Shown here piece by piece: positions 1-8,541 of a DNA stretch of 64,000 nucleotides. Under the pieces are notes generated by a model that was not told where the DNA came from, did not search any database, and was given only the letters and a program-made list of their open reading frames with translations. The translations under genes and the position numbers were made by a program. This stretch comes from Kaistella yonginensis (GTDB lineage: Bacteria; Bacteroidota; Bacteroidia; Flavobacteriales; Weeksellaceae): positions 1-64,000 of the forward strand of contig NZ_JAUFQB010000022.1 in the NCBI RefSeq assembly GCF_030409525.1, given 5' to 3'. Position 1 is the stretch's first letter, and every line of letters starts with the position of its first letter.

Positions 1-165
1 GGAATTGTATTAAATCAATTTATGCTTATATTTGAAGAAAGGCTCAAATTATAAAAATTCAAGCCTCAAACTTTTCAACTTACACACTTTACGGGATAGT
101 GTCTTATAAATAGAAAAAAACTTGGACCTGGGATTATTTATTTTATTATATCCAGTGGAGTAGTA

Positions 166-696
166 ATGGCTCTTGATGCAATTATTTTCATTATGCGCAT
201 CACCGTCCCGCAATTTAATAGTACGCCGTTATATACCGTAGGAGTCAACTTTTTCGTGTTCTTACTTTTCTTTTTGTATTTTCATGCCATTTTAGAATTA
301 AAGAGAAATAAAAGATTAAACCTTGTTTTGACCTTTATATTTGTAGTGATCTATCTATTATTTGCTATTTTTTCTGATCAGTTTTTTTACAGATTTCCGT
401 ACAAATTTTATTTTATTGAAGTCATTATCTTACTAGGAAATATTTATTTAGTCTTACATGAAACATTTAACACCGACAAAGTATTATATATCCGGTCTTT
501 TTACCCTTTTTGGGCATGTATTGGTTTAATGACCATCTATTTGGGTGTTACGCCATTATTAATTATAAGTAATTCCGCGATGCAATTGATGAATATCAAT
601 ATATTTTTCATAATTTTATTTATTGTTAATGTTATCGGTTATTCGATACTTATAACAGGAATTTTTTTTGCGGAAAATATTAATTCAAGAAAATGA
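166..696 (+). CDS. Integral membrane protein of a two-component operon
   Basis: Function not recognised. The 176-residue product is almost wholly hydrophobic, with about five membrane segments (roughly residues 25-44, 52-69, 80-97, 112-134 and 143-168). Its last codons overlap the histidine kinase start by 4 nt (ATGA), so the two are translationally coupled. That suggests it is the membrane sensing or accessory part of the system (inference). The frame stays open upstream of this ATG back to about position 100 and encodes more hydrophobic residues that would complete a membrane helix, but there is no ATG, GTG or TTG there. The true N-terminus is therefore uncertain: a rare start codon or an upstream frameshift is possible. 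Confidence 0.7.
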   Translation: MALDAIIFIMRITVPQFNSTPLYTVGVNFFVFLLFFLYFHAILELKRNKRLNLVLTFIFVVIYLLFAIFSDQFFYRFPYKFYFIEVIILLGNIYLVLHETFNTDKVLYIRSFYPFWACIGLMTIYLGVTPLLIISNSAMQLMNINIFFIILFIVNVIGYSILITGIFFAENINSRK

Positions 697-1469
697 ATCT
701 TACAGAGACTGATTTCCTTCTTACCATTACCACTTTTATAATTCTTATTGTAATATTAATGATGGTTCTGGTTTATGGTGTTTTTGTGAAAAAAAAATCC
801 GAACTTTTACTTTCACAACAAAGAAAAGAAGCGCTGTTCGTGCAGGAATTGGCGATTTCTCAGGTGGAAATTAAAGAGCAAACTTTAAATTATATAGGAC
901 AAGAATTGCATGATGATTTGGGGCAAAAGCTTTCTGTAGCGCGATTGATGACCAATAAAATAGCAATGGCTGATGAAAGTGATCAAAAAAATATTGCTCA
1001 TGAAATTAATATGTTAATTGGGGAATGCATCCAAGATATTAGAAATCTTTCTAAAGTATTTATCAGTAAACAAGTAAAGCATTTCGGATTTGTAGAATCT
1101 TTGGAACGTGAAATTTTCAGAATCGAACGATTAGATTTGCTGCAGGTAGATTATCAAATAAACAATCACCATTTAGAAATTAACTCCGAACATGCACTTA
1201 TTTTATTTCGAATCATTCAGGAGTGTATCACTAATGTAATAAAACACGCTCGCTCAAATAAAATAGTCATTAGAATTGATGATCATCTCAATTTTATAGA
1301 AATTAATATTAATGATTACGGGATCGGATTTAATGCACAAGAAAGAAAAGATGGAAGTGGGCTAGAAAACATTAAAAATCGAGCAAAGATTATTAATGCT
1401 GACTTTAAAATTAAATCAACTGAAGCGCTTGGTACAGAAATTACGATTACCTATAAAAAACCAAAATGA
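693..1469 (+). CDS. Sensor histidine kinase, NarL/HisKA_3 type
   Basis: Autophosphorylating sensor kinase in the inner membrane. One N-terminal transmembrane helix (about residues 9-32) is followed by a HisKA_3 dimerisation segment with the HDDLGQ motif, phospho-acceptor His73. A C-terminal HATPase_c domain carries an N-box-like ECITNVIKHA and the G-box patterns DYGIGF and GSGLENIKNR. There is no recognisable periplasmic sensor domain, so the upstream membrane protein may supply it. The gene overlaps its neighbours by 4 nt on both sides, giving a tight three-gene operon ending in the cognate response regulator. The signal sensed cannot be read from sequence. Confidence 0.9.
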   Translation: MNLTETDFLLTITTFIILIVILMMVLVYGVFVKKKSELLLSQQRKEALFVQELAISQVEIKEQTLNYIGQELHDDLGQKLSVARLMTNKIAMADESDQKNIAHEINMLIGECIQDIRNLSKVFISKQVKHFGFVESLEREIFRIERLDLLQVDYQINNHHLEINSEHALILFRIIQECITNVIKHARSNKIVIRIDDHLNFIEININDYGIGFNAQERKDGSGLENIKNRAKIINADFKIKSTEALGTEITITYKKPK

Positions 1470-2113
1470 TGGAAAGAATAAAGATTGCAATTGTAGATGA
1501 CCATAAATTGGTTTCTAAAGCAATAGAAAATATGATTTCATTTAATCCAAAATTTGAAGTGGTTATGAATTGTTTTAATGGCGAGGACTTCCTGAATCAA
1601 TTACAAATTCAAAAAAAACTTCCGGAAGTGGTATTAATGGATATTAACATGCCCCGTAAAAACGGAATAGAAACAACCATCGAATTATCCAAAAAATATC
1701 CAGATTTTAAAGTAATTGCTTTAACCATGGAAGATAATGAAAGCACCATCATCAGTATGCTAAAAGCTGGCGCAAAGGGATATTTGCTGAAAGACATGTC
1801 GCCCAATATCCTTTTTGATGCGATCAATATCGTTCATGAAAAGGGCGTGTTTTATACCGATATTGTCACCCAAAGTTTATTGAAAATAAAATCAGAGGAA
1901 AAAGAAACCAAAGAAATTTCGTCAAGATTGAAAGATCGGGAAATAGAATTTGTTAAACTTGCCTGTTCTGAACTCACGTATAGAGAAATTGCCGAACAAA
2001 TGTGCTTAAGTCCCAGAACAATTGATGGTTACCGAGACTCTGTGTTTGCCAAACTTAATGTAAAAACCAGAGTAGGAATTGTGTTATTTGCAATAAAACA
2101 TGATATGTGTTAA
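1466..2113 (+). CDS. LuxR/NarL-family response regulator
   Basis: DNA-binding regulator of the operon. The receiver domain (residues 1 to about 125) has the acidic pair Asp11/Asp12, phospho-acceptor Asp59 in VLMDINMP, the T/S switch in IALTMED and the conserved Lys in GYLLKD. A C-terminal GerE-type helix-turn-helix follows (REIAEQMCLSPRTIDGYRDSVFAKL). The start is ATGATG overlapping the kinase stop, so either the first or second ATG may be used. A hairpin terminator lies just after the stop, so the operon ends here. Target genes are unknown. Confidence 0.92.
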   Translation: MMERIKIAIVDDHKLVSKAIENMISFNPKFEVVMNCFNGEDFLNQLQIQKKLPEVVLMDINMPRKNGIETTIELSKKYPDFKVIALTMEDNESTIISMLKAGAKGYLLKDMSPNILFDAINIVHEKGVFYTDIVTQSLLKIKSEEKETKEISSRLKDREIEFVKLACSELTYREIAEQMCLSPRTIDGYRDSVFAKLNVKTRVGIVLFAIKHDMC

Positions 2114-2115
2114 AA

Positions 2116-2140
2116 AAAGGGTGATTTCACCCTTTTATTT
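2116..2140 (+). terminator. Terminator of the two-component operon
   Basis: Nine-base inverted repeat (AAAGGGTGA / TCACCCTTT) starting 2 nt after the response regulator stop, followed by TTATTT. The actual loop must open the innermost pairs. Confidence 0.75.
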
Positions 2141-2155
2141 AATATCAATTTATAA

Positions 2156-2163
2156 TATATTTG
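2156..2163 (+). promoter_or_regulatory. Candidate -7 element with no gene downstream on this strand
   Basis: TATATTTG fits TAnnTTTG. No ORF follows on the plus strand before the terminator at 2206-2230. No clear -33 element is visible. Confidence 0.25.
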
Positions 2164-2169
2164 CAGCAG

Positions 2170-2230
2170 GATTACTAAAGACAGAATTAGTGAAAAAGAT
2201 AAAGAGCCGGTTGTAATAATCGGTTTTTTG
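2170..2230 (+). ncRNA. Possible short intergenic transcript
   Basis: About 60 nt between a TAnnTTTG element and a plus-strand terminator, with no ORF. It may instead be just the 3' trailer of the preceding operon. Weak call. Confidence 0.18.
2206..2230 (+). terminator. Second intrinsic terminator, plus-strand polarity
   Basis: GCCGGTT / AATCGGT stem with loop GTAAT, then six T. The two G-T wobble pairs of the plus-strand RNA become A-C mismatches in the minus-strand RNA, so it fits a plus transcript better than the minus-strand sirtuin gene that ends at 2242. Confidence 0.55.
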
Positions 2231-2241
2231 TTTAGACTGAT

Positions 2242-2931
2242 TTACTTGATTGTTTGTAAGATGATCGACTTAAAATAATCCATACCTTCTGTAGCCGATG
2301 TTTTAAAGTGGTTTTCTTTGTTGGTAAAGGTATTTTCTAGTAGGGGATCAATCACAAATATTTTACAAGTTTCTGGAATGTGGTGGATGAGTCCCGCAGC
2401 AGGATAAACACTCATCGAGGTTCCCACAACCAAGAAAAAATCGGCTTGTGCTGCAGCCTGTATGGCATTTTCCATTTCAGGAACCATTTCTCCAAACCAC
2501 ACAATGTGTGGACGGAGTTGTATCCCTTCAGAATTAAAATCACCCAAATTCAAATCGGTTTCCCACGGAATTACTTCTGAATCAGCGTTCACTGGTCTTG
2601 CTTTTTTCAGCTCCCCATGTAGATGAATTACCTGAGTAGATCCTGCTCGTTCATGCAAATCATCTACATTTTGTGTGATCACCTGCACGTCTAAATATTC
2701 CTCTAATTCAGCTAAGATAAAATGAGCTTTATTGGGTGTGATTTCACGCAATTGCCGTCTGCGAGCGTTGTAAAAATCCAATACCATGTTCGGGTTTTTA
2801 GCAAACCCTTGTGGACTTGCCACGTCTTCTACACGATGATTTTCCCATAAACCATTAGAATCGCGAAAAGTTTGCACTCCACTTTCAGCAGAAATACCTG
2901 CACCTGAAAAAACCACCAATTTCTTTTTCAT
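2242..2931 (-). CDS. cobB: Sir2-family NAD-dependent protein deacylase
   Basis: Removes acyl groups from lysines using NAD+. It has GAGISAESG (residues 10-18), the QNVDDLHERAG NAD pocket (87-97), catalytic His105 in VIHLHGE, and FYNARR, whose Tyr54-x-x-Arg57 is the class III (SIRT5/CobB) signature for succinyl or malonyl lysine. The four zinc-binding cysteines of the family are absent: the segment after the catalytic His has none, and the only Cys is near the C-terminus. The start at 2929-2931 (MKKKLVVFSGAG) is preferred over an upstream in-frame ATG at 2982, which would add 17 residues not typical of the family. Divergent from the GNAT gene. Confidence 0.88.
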   Translation of the reverse strand: MKKKLVVFSGAGISAESGVQTFRDSNGLWENHRVEDVASPQGFAKNPNMVLDFYNARRRQLREITPNKAHFILAELEEYLDVQVITQNVDDLHERAGSTQVIHLHGELKKARPVNADSEVIPWETDLNLGDFNSEGIQLRPHIVWFGEMVPEMENAIQAAAQADFFLVVGTSMSVYPAAGLIHHIPETCKIFVIDPLLENTFTNKENHFKTSATEGMDYFKSIILQTIK

Positions 2932-3008
2932 TAAACTTTTTTTTAAAAATAAGAATTTAAAATGACTCTTGAAATGAGACAACTACTTCAATGAACAAAA
3001 ATCTTCAT

Positions 3009-3016
3009 TAAATTTG
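3009..3016 (+). promoter_or_regulatory. -7 promoter element of the GNAT gene
   Basis: TAAATTTG, 16 nt before the ATG. Position and sequence fit the Bacteroidota TAnnTTTG element. No good -33 element seen. Confidence 0.5.
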
Positions 3017-3032
3017 TAAAAAAAACAGTGCT

Positions 3033-3554
3033 ATGGATGCAATAGAAAATCAACTCCACTTTAGAAAGGCCGAACAGGCAGATAAAGAAAAAATCTGGAA
3101 AATCCTGCAGCAAGCTATTACAAAGCGTAAACAAGATGGGAGTGACCAGTGGCAAGACGGGTATCCAAATCTGCAAACCATTGAAAATGATCTTAAAAAT
3201 CAATACGGATTTGTCTTAACCTCAAAACATGATGTTTTGGCTTATGCTGCCGTGATCTTTGATCCAGAGCCCGCGTATGAAGCAATGAAAGAAACATGGT
3301 TGTCGAACGGTCAATATGTGGTGATTCACCGGGTTGCCGTTTCCACAGAATCAGCGGGGAAAGGAATGGCAACGCATATTTTTGAAGAAATTGAAAAACT
3401 GGCCATTGAAAATAAGGTTTTCAGCATTAAAGTGGATACCAATTTTGATAATGAACCGATGTTGAAAATTTTAGATCGACTTGGATATCAATATTGTGGT
3501 GAAGTTTATTTTCGTAACGCTGCCCGAAAAGCTTTTGAAAAGCTACTCACTTAG
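3033..3554 (+). CDS. GNAT family N-acetyltransferase
   Basis: Acetyl-CoA-dependent acetyltransferase of unknown substrate, 173 aa. The acetyl-CoA loop appears in VIHRVAVSTESAGKGMATHIFEEIE (A-motif, Q/R-x-x-G-x-G/A type), followed by the DTNFDNEPMLKILDRLGY motif common in small-molecule GNATs. Monocistronic by context: it has its own promoter element, and a hairpin at 3556-3590 separates it from gpmI. Confidence 0.82.
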   Translation: MDAIENQLHFRKAEQADKEKIWKILQQAITKRKQDGSDQWQDGYPNLQTIENDLKNQYGFVLTSKHDVLAYAAVIFDPEPAYEAMKETWLSNGQYVVIHRVAVSTESAGKGMATHIFEEIEKLAIENKVFSIKVDTNFDNEPMLKILDRLGYQYCGEVYFRNAARKAFEKLLT

Positions 3555-3555
3555 T

Positions 3556-3590
3556 GCGATTGATTTATAAGTTTATTTAAAATCAATCGC
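3556..3590 (+). terminator. Hairpin after the GNAT gene
   Basis: Eleven-base perfect stem GCGATTGATTT / AAATCAATCGC with a 13-nt loop, beginning 1 nt after the stop. No strong T-run follows, so it may be a weak terminator or 3'-end stabiliser. Confidence 0.5.
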
Positions 3591-3609
3591 TTAATAATTG
3601 TGAAATCAC

Positions 3610-3617
3610 TAAATTTG
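3610..3617 (+). promoter_or_regulatory. -7 promoter element of gpmI
   Basis: TAAATTTG, 23 nt before the gpmI ATG, implying a 5' leader of about 16 nt. Confidence 0.5.
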
Positions 3618-3640
3618 TCTACAATAAAAAATCATTAGAA

Positions 3641-5170
3641 ATGTCAAAAAAAGCCATTTTAGCAATCCTTGACGGATGGGGAATAGGAACCGATCCAAAA
3701 GTTTCGGCAATTGCACAGGCAAGTACTCCGTTTATCGATTCTTGTTATGAAAAATTTCCGCATACCACCCTGGAAGCAAGTGGGATTGCAGTAGGTTTGC
3801 CTTTCGGACAAATGGGAAACTCAGAGGTTGGACACATGAATCTAGGCGCAGGCAGGGTGGTGTACCAAAATCTGGTAAAATTAAATATGGCCGTTGAAAA
3901 TGCGACGTTAGGAAAAGAAAATGTAATTACAAAAGCATTTGATTACGCTTTAAAAAACAATAAAAAAATTCACTTTATCGGTTTGGTTTCAGATGGTGGC
4001 GTTCATTCTCACATCAATCATCTAAAAGGTTTATTGACTGCCGCTCACGAGTTCGGTTTAAATAAAAATGTTTTTGTACATGCATTTACCGATGGTAGAG
4101 ATTGTGACCCTCATTCCGGCAAAAATTTTATTAAGGAAATTCTGGAGCACATGAAAGCAACCACGGGCGAATTAGCCTCTGTAGTTGGGAGGTATTACGC
4201 GATGGATCGCGACAAAAGATGGGAACGCGTGAAAGTAGCGTACGATGCGATGGTCAATGGAATTGGCGAAGGTACCCGAGATGTTATTCAAAGTATCGAT
4301 CATTATTACAAAGAAAAAATCACCGATGAATTTTTGAAACCAATTATTTGCCTGAAAGACAACAGTTTACCCATTGCAAAAATTGAAAATGATGATGTGG
4401 TTTTCTGCTTTAATTTCAGAACAGACCGAGGTCGAGAAATCACAGAAGTTCTTTCACAACAAGAGTTCCCAGAATTTGGAATGCACCCATTGAAGCTGTA
4501 TTATGTTACAATGACCAATTATGATAAGCATTTCAAAAATGTTCATATCGTTTTTGATGAAGAAGTTTTACATGAAACAATGGGGGAAGTTTTAGAAAGA
4601 AATAATCGCACCCAAATAAGGGTGGCAGAAACTGAAAAATATCCGCATGTAACTTTTTTCTTTTCGGGTGGTAGAGAAGCAGAATTTGTGGGCGAGACTC
4701 GCTTGTTATGTCCAAGTCCCAAAGAAGTCCCAACGTACGATTTTAAACCAGAAATGTCTGCTTACGATATTACAGAAAAAATTCTACCTAAAATTGAAAG
4801 TGAAGCCGCTGATTTTATTTGTTTAAATTTCGCTAATACTGATATGGTCGGTCATACTGGTGTATTCTCAGCCGCTGTAAAAGCTGCAGAAGTAGTTGAT
4901 GAATGTATTTCGCGCGTTGCAACCGCAGCCTATGAAAATGATTATGCCGTTTTCATACTTGCAGATCACGGAAATTCAGATGTGATGAAAAATCCAGATG
5001 GCAGTCCGAATACCCAACATTCAACCAATCTGGTTCCTTTAATTGTAATGGATAAAGACCGAACTTGGAATTTAAAACCCGGAAAACTAGGCGATATTGC
5101 ACCATCTATTCTAGCGGTAATGGGAATTGAAATTCCTGAAATAATGACTGGAGAGGTTTTGGTGAGTTAA
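3641..5170 (+). CDS. gpmI: 2,3-bisphosphoglycerate-independent phosphoglycerate mutase
   Basis: Interconverts 3- and 2-phosphoglycerate in glycolysis and gluconeogenesis; cytosolic, two Mn2+ ions. 509 aa, normal length. It is an alkaline-phosphatase-fold enzyme: LAILDGWGIG (metal Asp11), the phosphoserine nucleophile Ser61 in GQMGNSEVGHMNLGAG, substrate loops DGGVHSH and FTDGRDCDPHSG, RYYAMDRDKRWER, FNFRTDRGRE, and C-terminal metal ligands in NFANTDMVGHTG and ILADHGNSD. Standalone gene with its own promoter element. Confidence 0.97.
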   Translation: MSKKAILAILDGWGIGTDPKVSAIAQASTPFIDSCYEKFPHTTLEASGIAVGLPFGQMGNSEVGHMNLGAGRVVYQNLVKLNMAVENATLGKENVITKAFDYALKNNKKIHFIGLVSDGGVHSHINHLKGLLTAAHEFGLNKNVFVHAFTDGRDCDPHSGKNFIKEILEHMKATTGELASVVGRYYAMDRDKRWERVKVAYDAMVNGIGEGTRDVIQSIDHYYKEKITDEFLKPIICLKDNSLPIAKIENDDVVFCFNFRTDRGREITEVLSQQEFPEFGMHPLKLYYVTMTNYDKHFKNVHIVFDEEVLHETMGEVLERNNRTQIRVAETEKYPHVTFFFSGGREAEFVGETRLLCPSPKEVPTYDFKPEMSAYDITEKILPKIESEAADFICLNFANTDMVGHTGVFSAAVKAAEVVDECISRVATAAYENDYAVFILADHGNSDVMKNPDGSPNTQHSTNLVPLIVMDKDRTWNLKPGKLGDIAPSILAVMGIEIPEIMTGEVLVS

Positions 5171-5361
5171 TTTTTTTTAGAGTGTAGGAGAAGGTACTTA
5201 ATTATTTTTCAATTATTAAGAGATTAAAGTTGAATATTATTTTAAATTTTAAGTCGGCTTAGCTTTATAACGTACAATATTGTGCTTTTCAATGTTACTA
5301 AAAAATTGCTTTCTTTGTCAAATCGCAAAAAAAACTATGTCATAGATAATAATTTTTATTT

Positions 5362-5369
5362 TATCTTTG
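5362..5369 (+). promoter_or_regulatory. -7 promoter element of the acyl-ACP desaturase gene
   Basis: TATCTTTG, 22 nt before the ATG. The rest of the 5171-5391 gap is AT-rich with no ORF. Confidence 0.5.
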
Positions 5370-5391
5370 TCTTCAATCAAATAAAGTAAAA

Positions 5392-6369
5392 ATGTATAAT
5401 AAAATAATGAGGATAGAAGTGATGAGGACTTTAGGCAAGAATGTTGATGACTACATAGACTCCTATTTAACGCCCGCAGAAAAAATTTGGCAGCCGACCG
5501 ATTTTTTACCAGATCCCTCCGCAGACAGTTTTAGATATGATGTAGAGGAACTTCAAACCTACGCCCAGGAAATGGGTTATGATTTGTTTGTAACCTTAAT
5601 CGGCGACTGTATTACCGAAGAAGCCTTACCAAGTTATGAATCTTGGATTATGGGAATTGATGGAGTAGAACAGGAAGAACGATCGGGTTGGTCGCAATGG
5701 GTTAGAAGTTGGACCGCAGAAGAAAATAGACATGGTGATTTGCTGAATAAATACTTATACCTCTGTGGTCGTGTAAATATGCGCGAAGTAGAAATCACCA
5801 CCCAATATTTAATTCAAGATGGATTTGATATCGGAACGACCATGGATCCTTACCGAAATTTCGTTTATACCAGCTTTCAGGAAACTGCAACCAATATATC
5901 GCACCGAAGAGTTGGCTCTTTGGCAAAGCAAAGTGGAAACACAAAACTATCCAGAATGTGTGGCGTAATCGCTGCTGATGAAGCACGGCATGCCAAAGCT
6001 TATAAACATTTCGTAACCAAAATTTTCGAACTGGATCCCTCTGAAATGATGTTGGCTTTTGAAGATATGATGCGTAAGAAAATTGTAATGCCGGCACACT
6101 TAATGCGCGAATCCGGCCAAAAAGCAGGCGAACTTTGGGGACATTTCTCCGATGCAGCACAAAGAGCGATGGTCTATACCGGGCAAGATTACATTAATAT
6201 TTTAGCAGAACTCTTAGAAGACTGGAAAATTGAACACATTAGCGGTTTAAATGAATCAGCGGAAAAAGCACAGGAATATTTAATGAAACTCCCAGGAAGA
6301 TTGCAAAGAATTACCGATAGAATTGCTACGCCAGATCAGGAATACCAATTCAAATGGATTAAATCTTAA
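5392..6369 (+). CDS. Acyl-[acyl-carrier-protein] desaturase (ferritin-like diiron)
   Basis: Soluble diiron desaturase that introduces a cis double bond into acyl-ACP, making unsaturated fatty acids. 325 aa. The two iron-binding E-x-x-H motifs are EENRHG (about residue 112) and DEARHA (about residue 199). A further helix Glu lies in the FQETATNISHR region, and the SWIMGIDGVEQEERSGWSQWVRSWTAEE block is typical of the plant-type FabA2/DesA family. Three possible ATG starts lie within the first 11 residues (residues 1, 6 and 11); the first is used here. Single gene; an electron donor (ferredoxin) is not nearby. Confidence 0.92.
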   Translation: MYNKIMRIEVMRTLGKNVDDYIDSYLTPAEKIWQPTDFLPDPSADSFRYDVEELQTYAQEMGYDLFVTLIGDCITEEALPSYESWIMGIDGVEQEERSGWSQWVRSWTAEENRHGDLLNKYLYLCGRVNMREVEITTQYLIQDGFDIGTTMDPYRNFVYTSFQETATNISHRRVGSLAKQSGNTKLSRMCGVIAADEARHAKAYKHFVTKIFELDPSEMMLAFEDMMRKKIVMPAHLMRESGQKAGELWGHFSDAAQRAMVYTGQDYINILAELLEDWKIEHISGLNESAEKAQEYLMKLPGRLQRITDRIATPDQEYQFKWIKS

Positions 6370-6433
6370 TTTTTTATTCAAAATCAGAAATATAACAATC
6401 GTTGCGTATTTCTTCCCAACGAACGAAATTTAT

Positions 6434-6441
6434 TATCTTTG
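6434..6441 (+). promoter_or_regulatory. -7 promoter element of the HAD-like gene
   Basis: TATCTTTG followed by CACC, 21 nt before the ATG. Confidence 0.5.
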
Positions 6442-6462
6442 CACCATTGAAATTTTAGAACA

Positions 6463-6894
6463 ATGAGAAACAGTAAAAAACTTGCTATTGATTTTGATGG
6501 AACAATCGTAGACGATGGATATCCTGGGATCGGGAAAACAAAAACCTTTGCTTTTGAAACCCTTAAGAAATTACAGTCCGAAGGCTATCGATTGATCCTC
6601 TGGACTTACCGGCATGGAAAAACTTTGGATGAAGCAGTGGAATTTTGCAAAAAAAATGGCGTTGAGTTTTATGCGGTTAATTCAAGTTTTGAAGGGGAAG
6701 TTTTTGAGCAGGAAAATGCGTCCCGCAAAATTGATGCTGACCTCTTCATCGATGACCGAAATCTTGGTGGATTCCCTGGCTGGGGCGAAATCTATAATAT
6801 CATAAGTGAAAGAATAGAGTTTCGTGTAGAAGGCAAAGAAGTTTTGGCTTATTCTAAAATAAAAAAAGATAAAAAGAAAGGATTATTCTGGTAA
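6463..6894 (+). CDS. BT0820-like HAD-superfamily hydrolase
   Basis: Small (143 aa) capless HAD-fold protein. Motif I is LAIDFDGTIVDD (nucleophile Asp and acid/base Asp), motif II Thr lies in LILWTYRHG, and the distal acidic pair is in DLFIDDRN. The size and the FPGWGEIY segment match the Bacteroidota BT0820-like phosphatase group, whose substrate is not established. It lies 55 bp upstream of map and could share its transcript, since no terminator is visible between them. Confidence 0.8.
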   Translation: MRNSKKLAIDFDGTIVDDGYPGIGKTKTFAFETLKKLQSEGYRLILWTYRHGKTLDEAVEFCKKNGVEFYAVNSSFEGEVFEQENASRKIDADLFIDDRNLGGFPGWGEIYNIISERIEFRVEGKEVLAYSKIKKDKKKGLFW

Positions 6895-6949
6895 ATTTTC
6901 ATTAAAATTTCTCATTCCTTTTTAGCAATTATTAAGATGAAATAATACA

Positions 6950-7759
6950 TTGATACAGTTAAAAACATTAGAAGAGCTTCGCTTAATGCGCGAAAGCGCA
7001 CAATTGGTTTCTAAAACTTTGGGCATGCTTGCCAAAGAAATAAAACCGGGAATAACCACCTTACATCTGGATAATTTGGGGGGAGAATTCATCCGTGATC
7101 ATGGTGGTGAACCAGCTTTTTTAGGAATGTATGGTTTCCCTAAAAACCTGTGTATTTCGCCAAATGCTGAAGTTGTGCACGGTATTCCTAATGAAAAGCC
7201 ATTGCAGGAAGGTGATATCCTATCGGTAGATTGTGGCGTTTATATGAATGGATTTTACGGTGATCACGCGTATTCATTTGAAGTAGGTGAGGTGACCCCA
7301 GAGATCAAAAAACTCTTAAAAGTGACCAAAGAATCTCTTTACAAAGGGATCGCACAATGCGTGCGTGGAAAGAGAGTAGGAGATATTTCACATGCCATTC
7401 AATCACATTGTGAAGCATATGGTTACGGTGTTGTTCGGGAACTGGTCGGACATGGTTTAGGCCGAAAAATGCATGAAGACCCGCAGGTTCCAAACTACGG
7501 AAAAAAAGGAAGTGGTAAGGTTTTAAAAGATGGAATCGCGCTTGCAATCGAGCCAATGGTTAATTTAGGAACAGAAAAAGTAAAATTTCATGATGATGGC
7601 TGGACGGTCACCTCACTCGATAACTCACCTTCTGCTCATTTCGAACATGATGTTTGTATCATCAACGGGAAACCCGTTTTATTGTCAACCTTCAAATACA
7701 TTTATGAAGCTTTGGGAATTGTGAGTGATGAGGAAAAACCTTTTACACTGGATTTTTAA
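6950..7759 (+). CDS. map: Type I methionyl aminopeptidase, TTG start
   Basis: Removes the initiator Met from nascent proteins; dinuclear metallopeptidase. 269 aa. Ligands in order: Asp in SVDCGV, Asp in YGDHAYSF, His in GHGLGRKMHEDP, Glu in AIEPMV and Glu in FEHDV. The N-terminus (IQLKTLEELRLMRESAQLVSKTL) aligns with normal MetAP starts. The only usable codon there is TTG at 6950, because an in-frame stop (TGA 6938-6940) lies just upstream and the next in-frame ATG falls inside the conserved region. It is followed at a 1-nt overlap (TAATG) by a methyltransferase gene, so it is co-transcribed with 7759-9315. Confidence 0.95.
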   Translation: MIQLKTLEELRLMRESAQLVSKTLGMLAKEIKPGITTLHLDNLGGEFIRDHGGEPAFLGMYGFPKNLCISPNAEVVHGIPNEKPLQEGDILSVDCGVYMNGFYGDHAYSFEVGEVTPEIKKLLKVTKESLYKGIAQCVRGKRVGDISHAIQSHCEAYGYGVVRELVGHGLGRKMHEDPQVPNYGKKGSGKVLKDGIALAIEPMVNLGTEKVKFHDDGWTVTSLDNSPSAHFEHDVCIINGKPVLLSTFKYIYEALGIVSDEEKPFTLDF

Positions 7760-8526
7760 TGAAAAAAATCACCAAATTTCTTTTGAATACAATCCCAAGA
7801 CCGGTGCTTATTCATTTAAGCGTTTTATTACGGCCCTTGATTTATTTATTTTTTAAAGGGACAACATTCACCGATCCAATCGATGGAAAATCCTACCGAA
7901 AATTTCTACCTTACGGTTATGGCAAACAACGTGAAAATGCTTTATCACCCGGAACTTTAAGCCTAGAACGCCACCGCCAAATGTGGTTGTATTTGCAAAA
8001 TGAAACCGATTTTTTTACCAAAAATTACAAAGTTTTACATATTGCTCCAGAACAAGAATTTCTGCGAAAATTCAAGAAAATGAAGAATCTCGATTATATT
8101 TCTGCCGATTTATATTCACCGATTGTCGATGTAAAAGCAGATATTTTAGAGTTACCTTTTGAAGATGAAAGTTTCGACATTGTCTTTTGCAACCATGTTT
8201 TAGAACATATTGAAGACGACGGAAAAGCAATGAGCGAACTTTTTCGGGTGATGAAAAGTGGAGGATGGGGAATTTTTCAAGTTCCAATGAAGAATTCTTT
8301 AGAAAAAACCTACGAAGACTTCTCCATCAAAGATCCCAAAGAAAAACAGAAGCATTTCGGGCAATACGATCATGTTCGTTGGTACGGAATGGACTATTTT
8401 GACCGCTTAAAAATCGCTGGTTTTGAGGTTGATATTAACTTTTATTCAAAACAATTTTCTACAGAAGAACGCAAAAAATTTGGACTGATGGAAAATGAAA
8501 TTTTACCCGTGATCTCTAAAAAATAA
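7759..8526 (+). CDS. SAM-dependent methyltransferase (type 11-like)
   Basis: Class I methyltransferase fold. Motif I is degenerate (KVLHIAPEQEFLRKF instead of a glycine-rich loop). Motif II acidic residue is in YISADLYSP, post-II in ADILELPFEDESFDIVFCNHVLEHIEDD, and motif III in ELFRVMKSGGWGIFQVP. A short hydrophobic stretch near the N-terminus (residues 10-33) could attach it to the membrane. Substrate unknown. The start overlaps the map stop codon by one base, and an SGNH hydrolase follows within 15 nt, so the three form an operon. Confidence 0.82.
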   Translation: MKKITKFLLNTIPRPVLIHLSVLLRPLIYLFFKGTTFTDPIDGKSYRKFLPYGYGKQRENALSPGTLSLERHRQMWLYLQNETDFFTKNYKVLHIAPEQEFLRKFKKMKNLDYISADLYSPIVDVKADILELPFEDESFDIVFCNHVLEHIEDDGKAMSELFRVMKSGGWGIFQVPMKNSLEKTYEDFSIKDPKEKQKHFGQYDHVRWYGMDYFDRLKIAGFEVDINFYSKQFSTEERKKFGLMENEILPVISKK

Positions 8527-8541
8527 GTGAAAGTAATCGAC

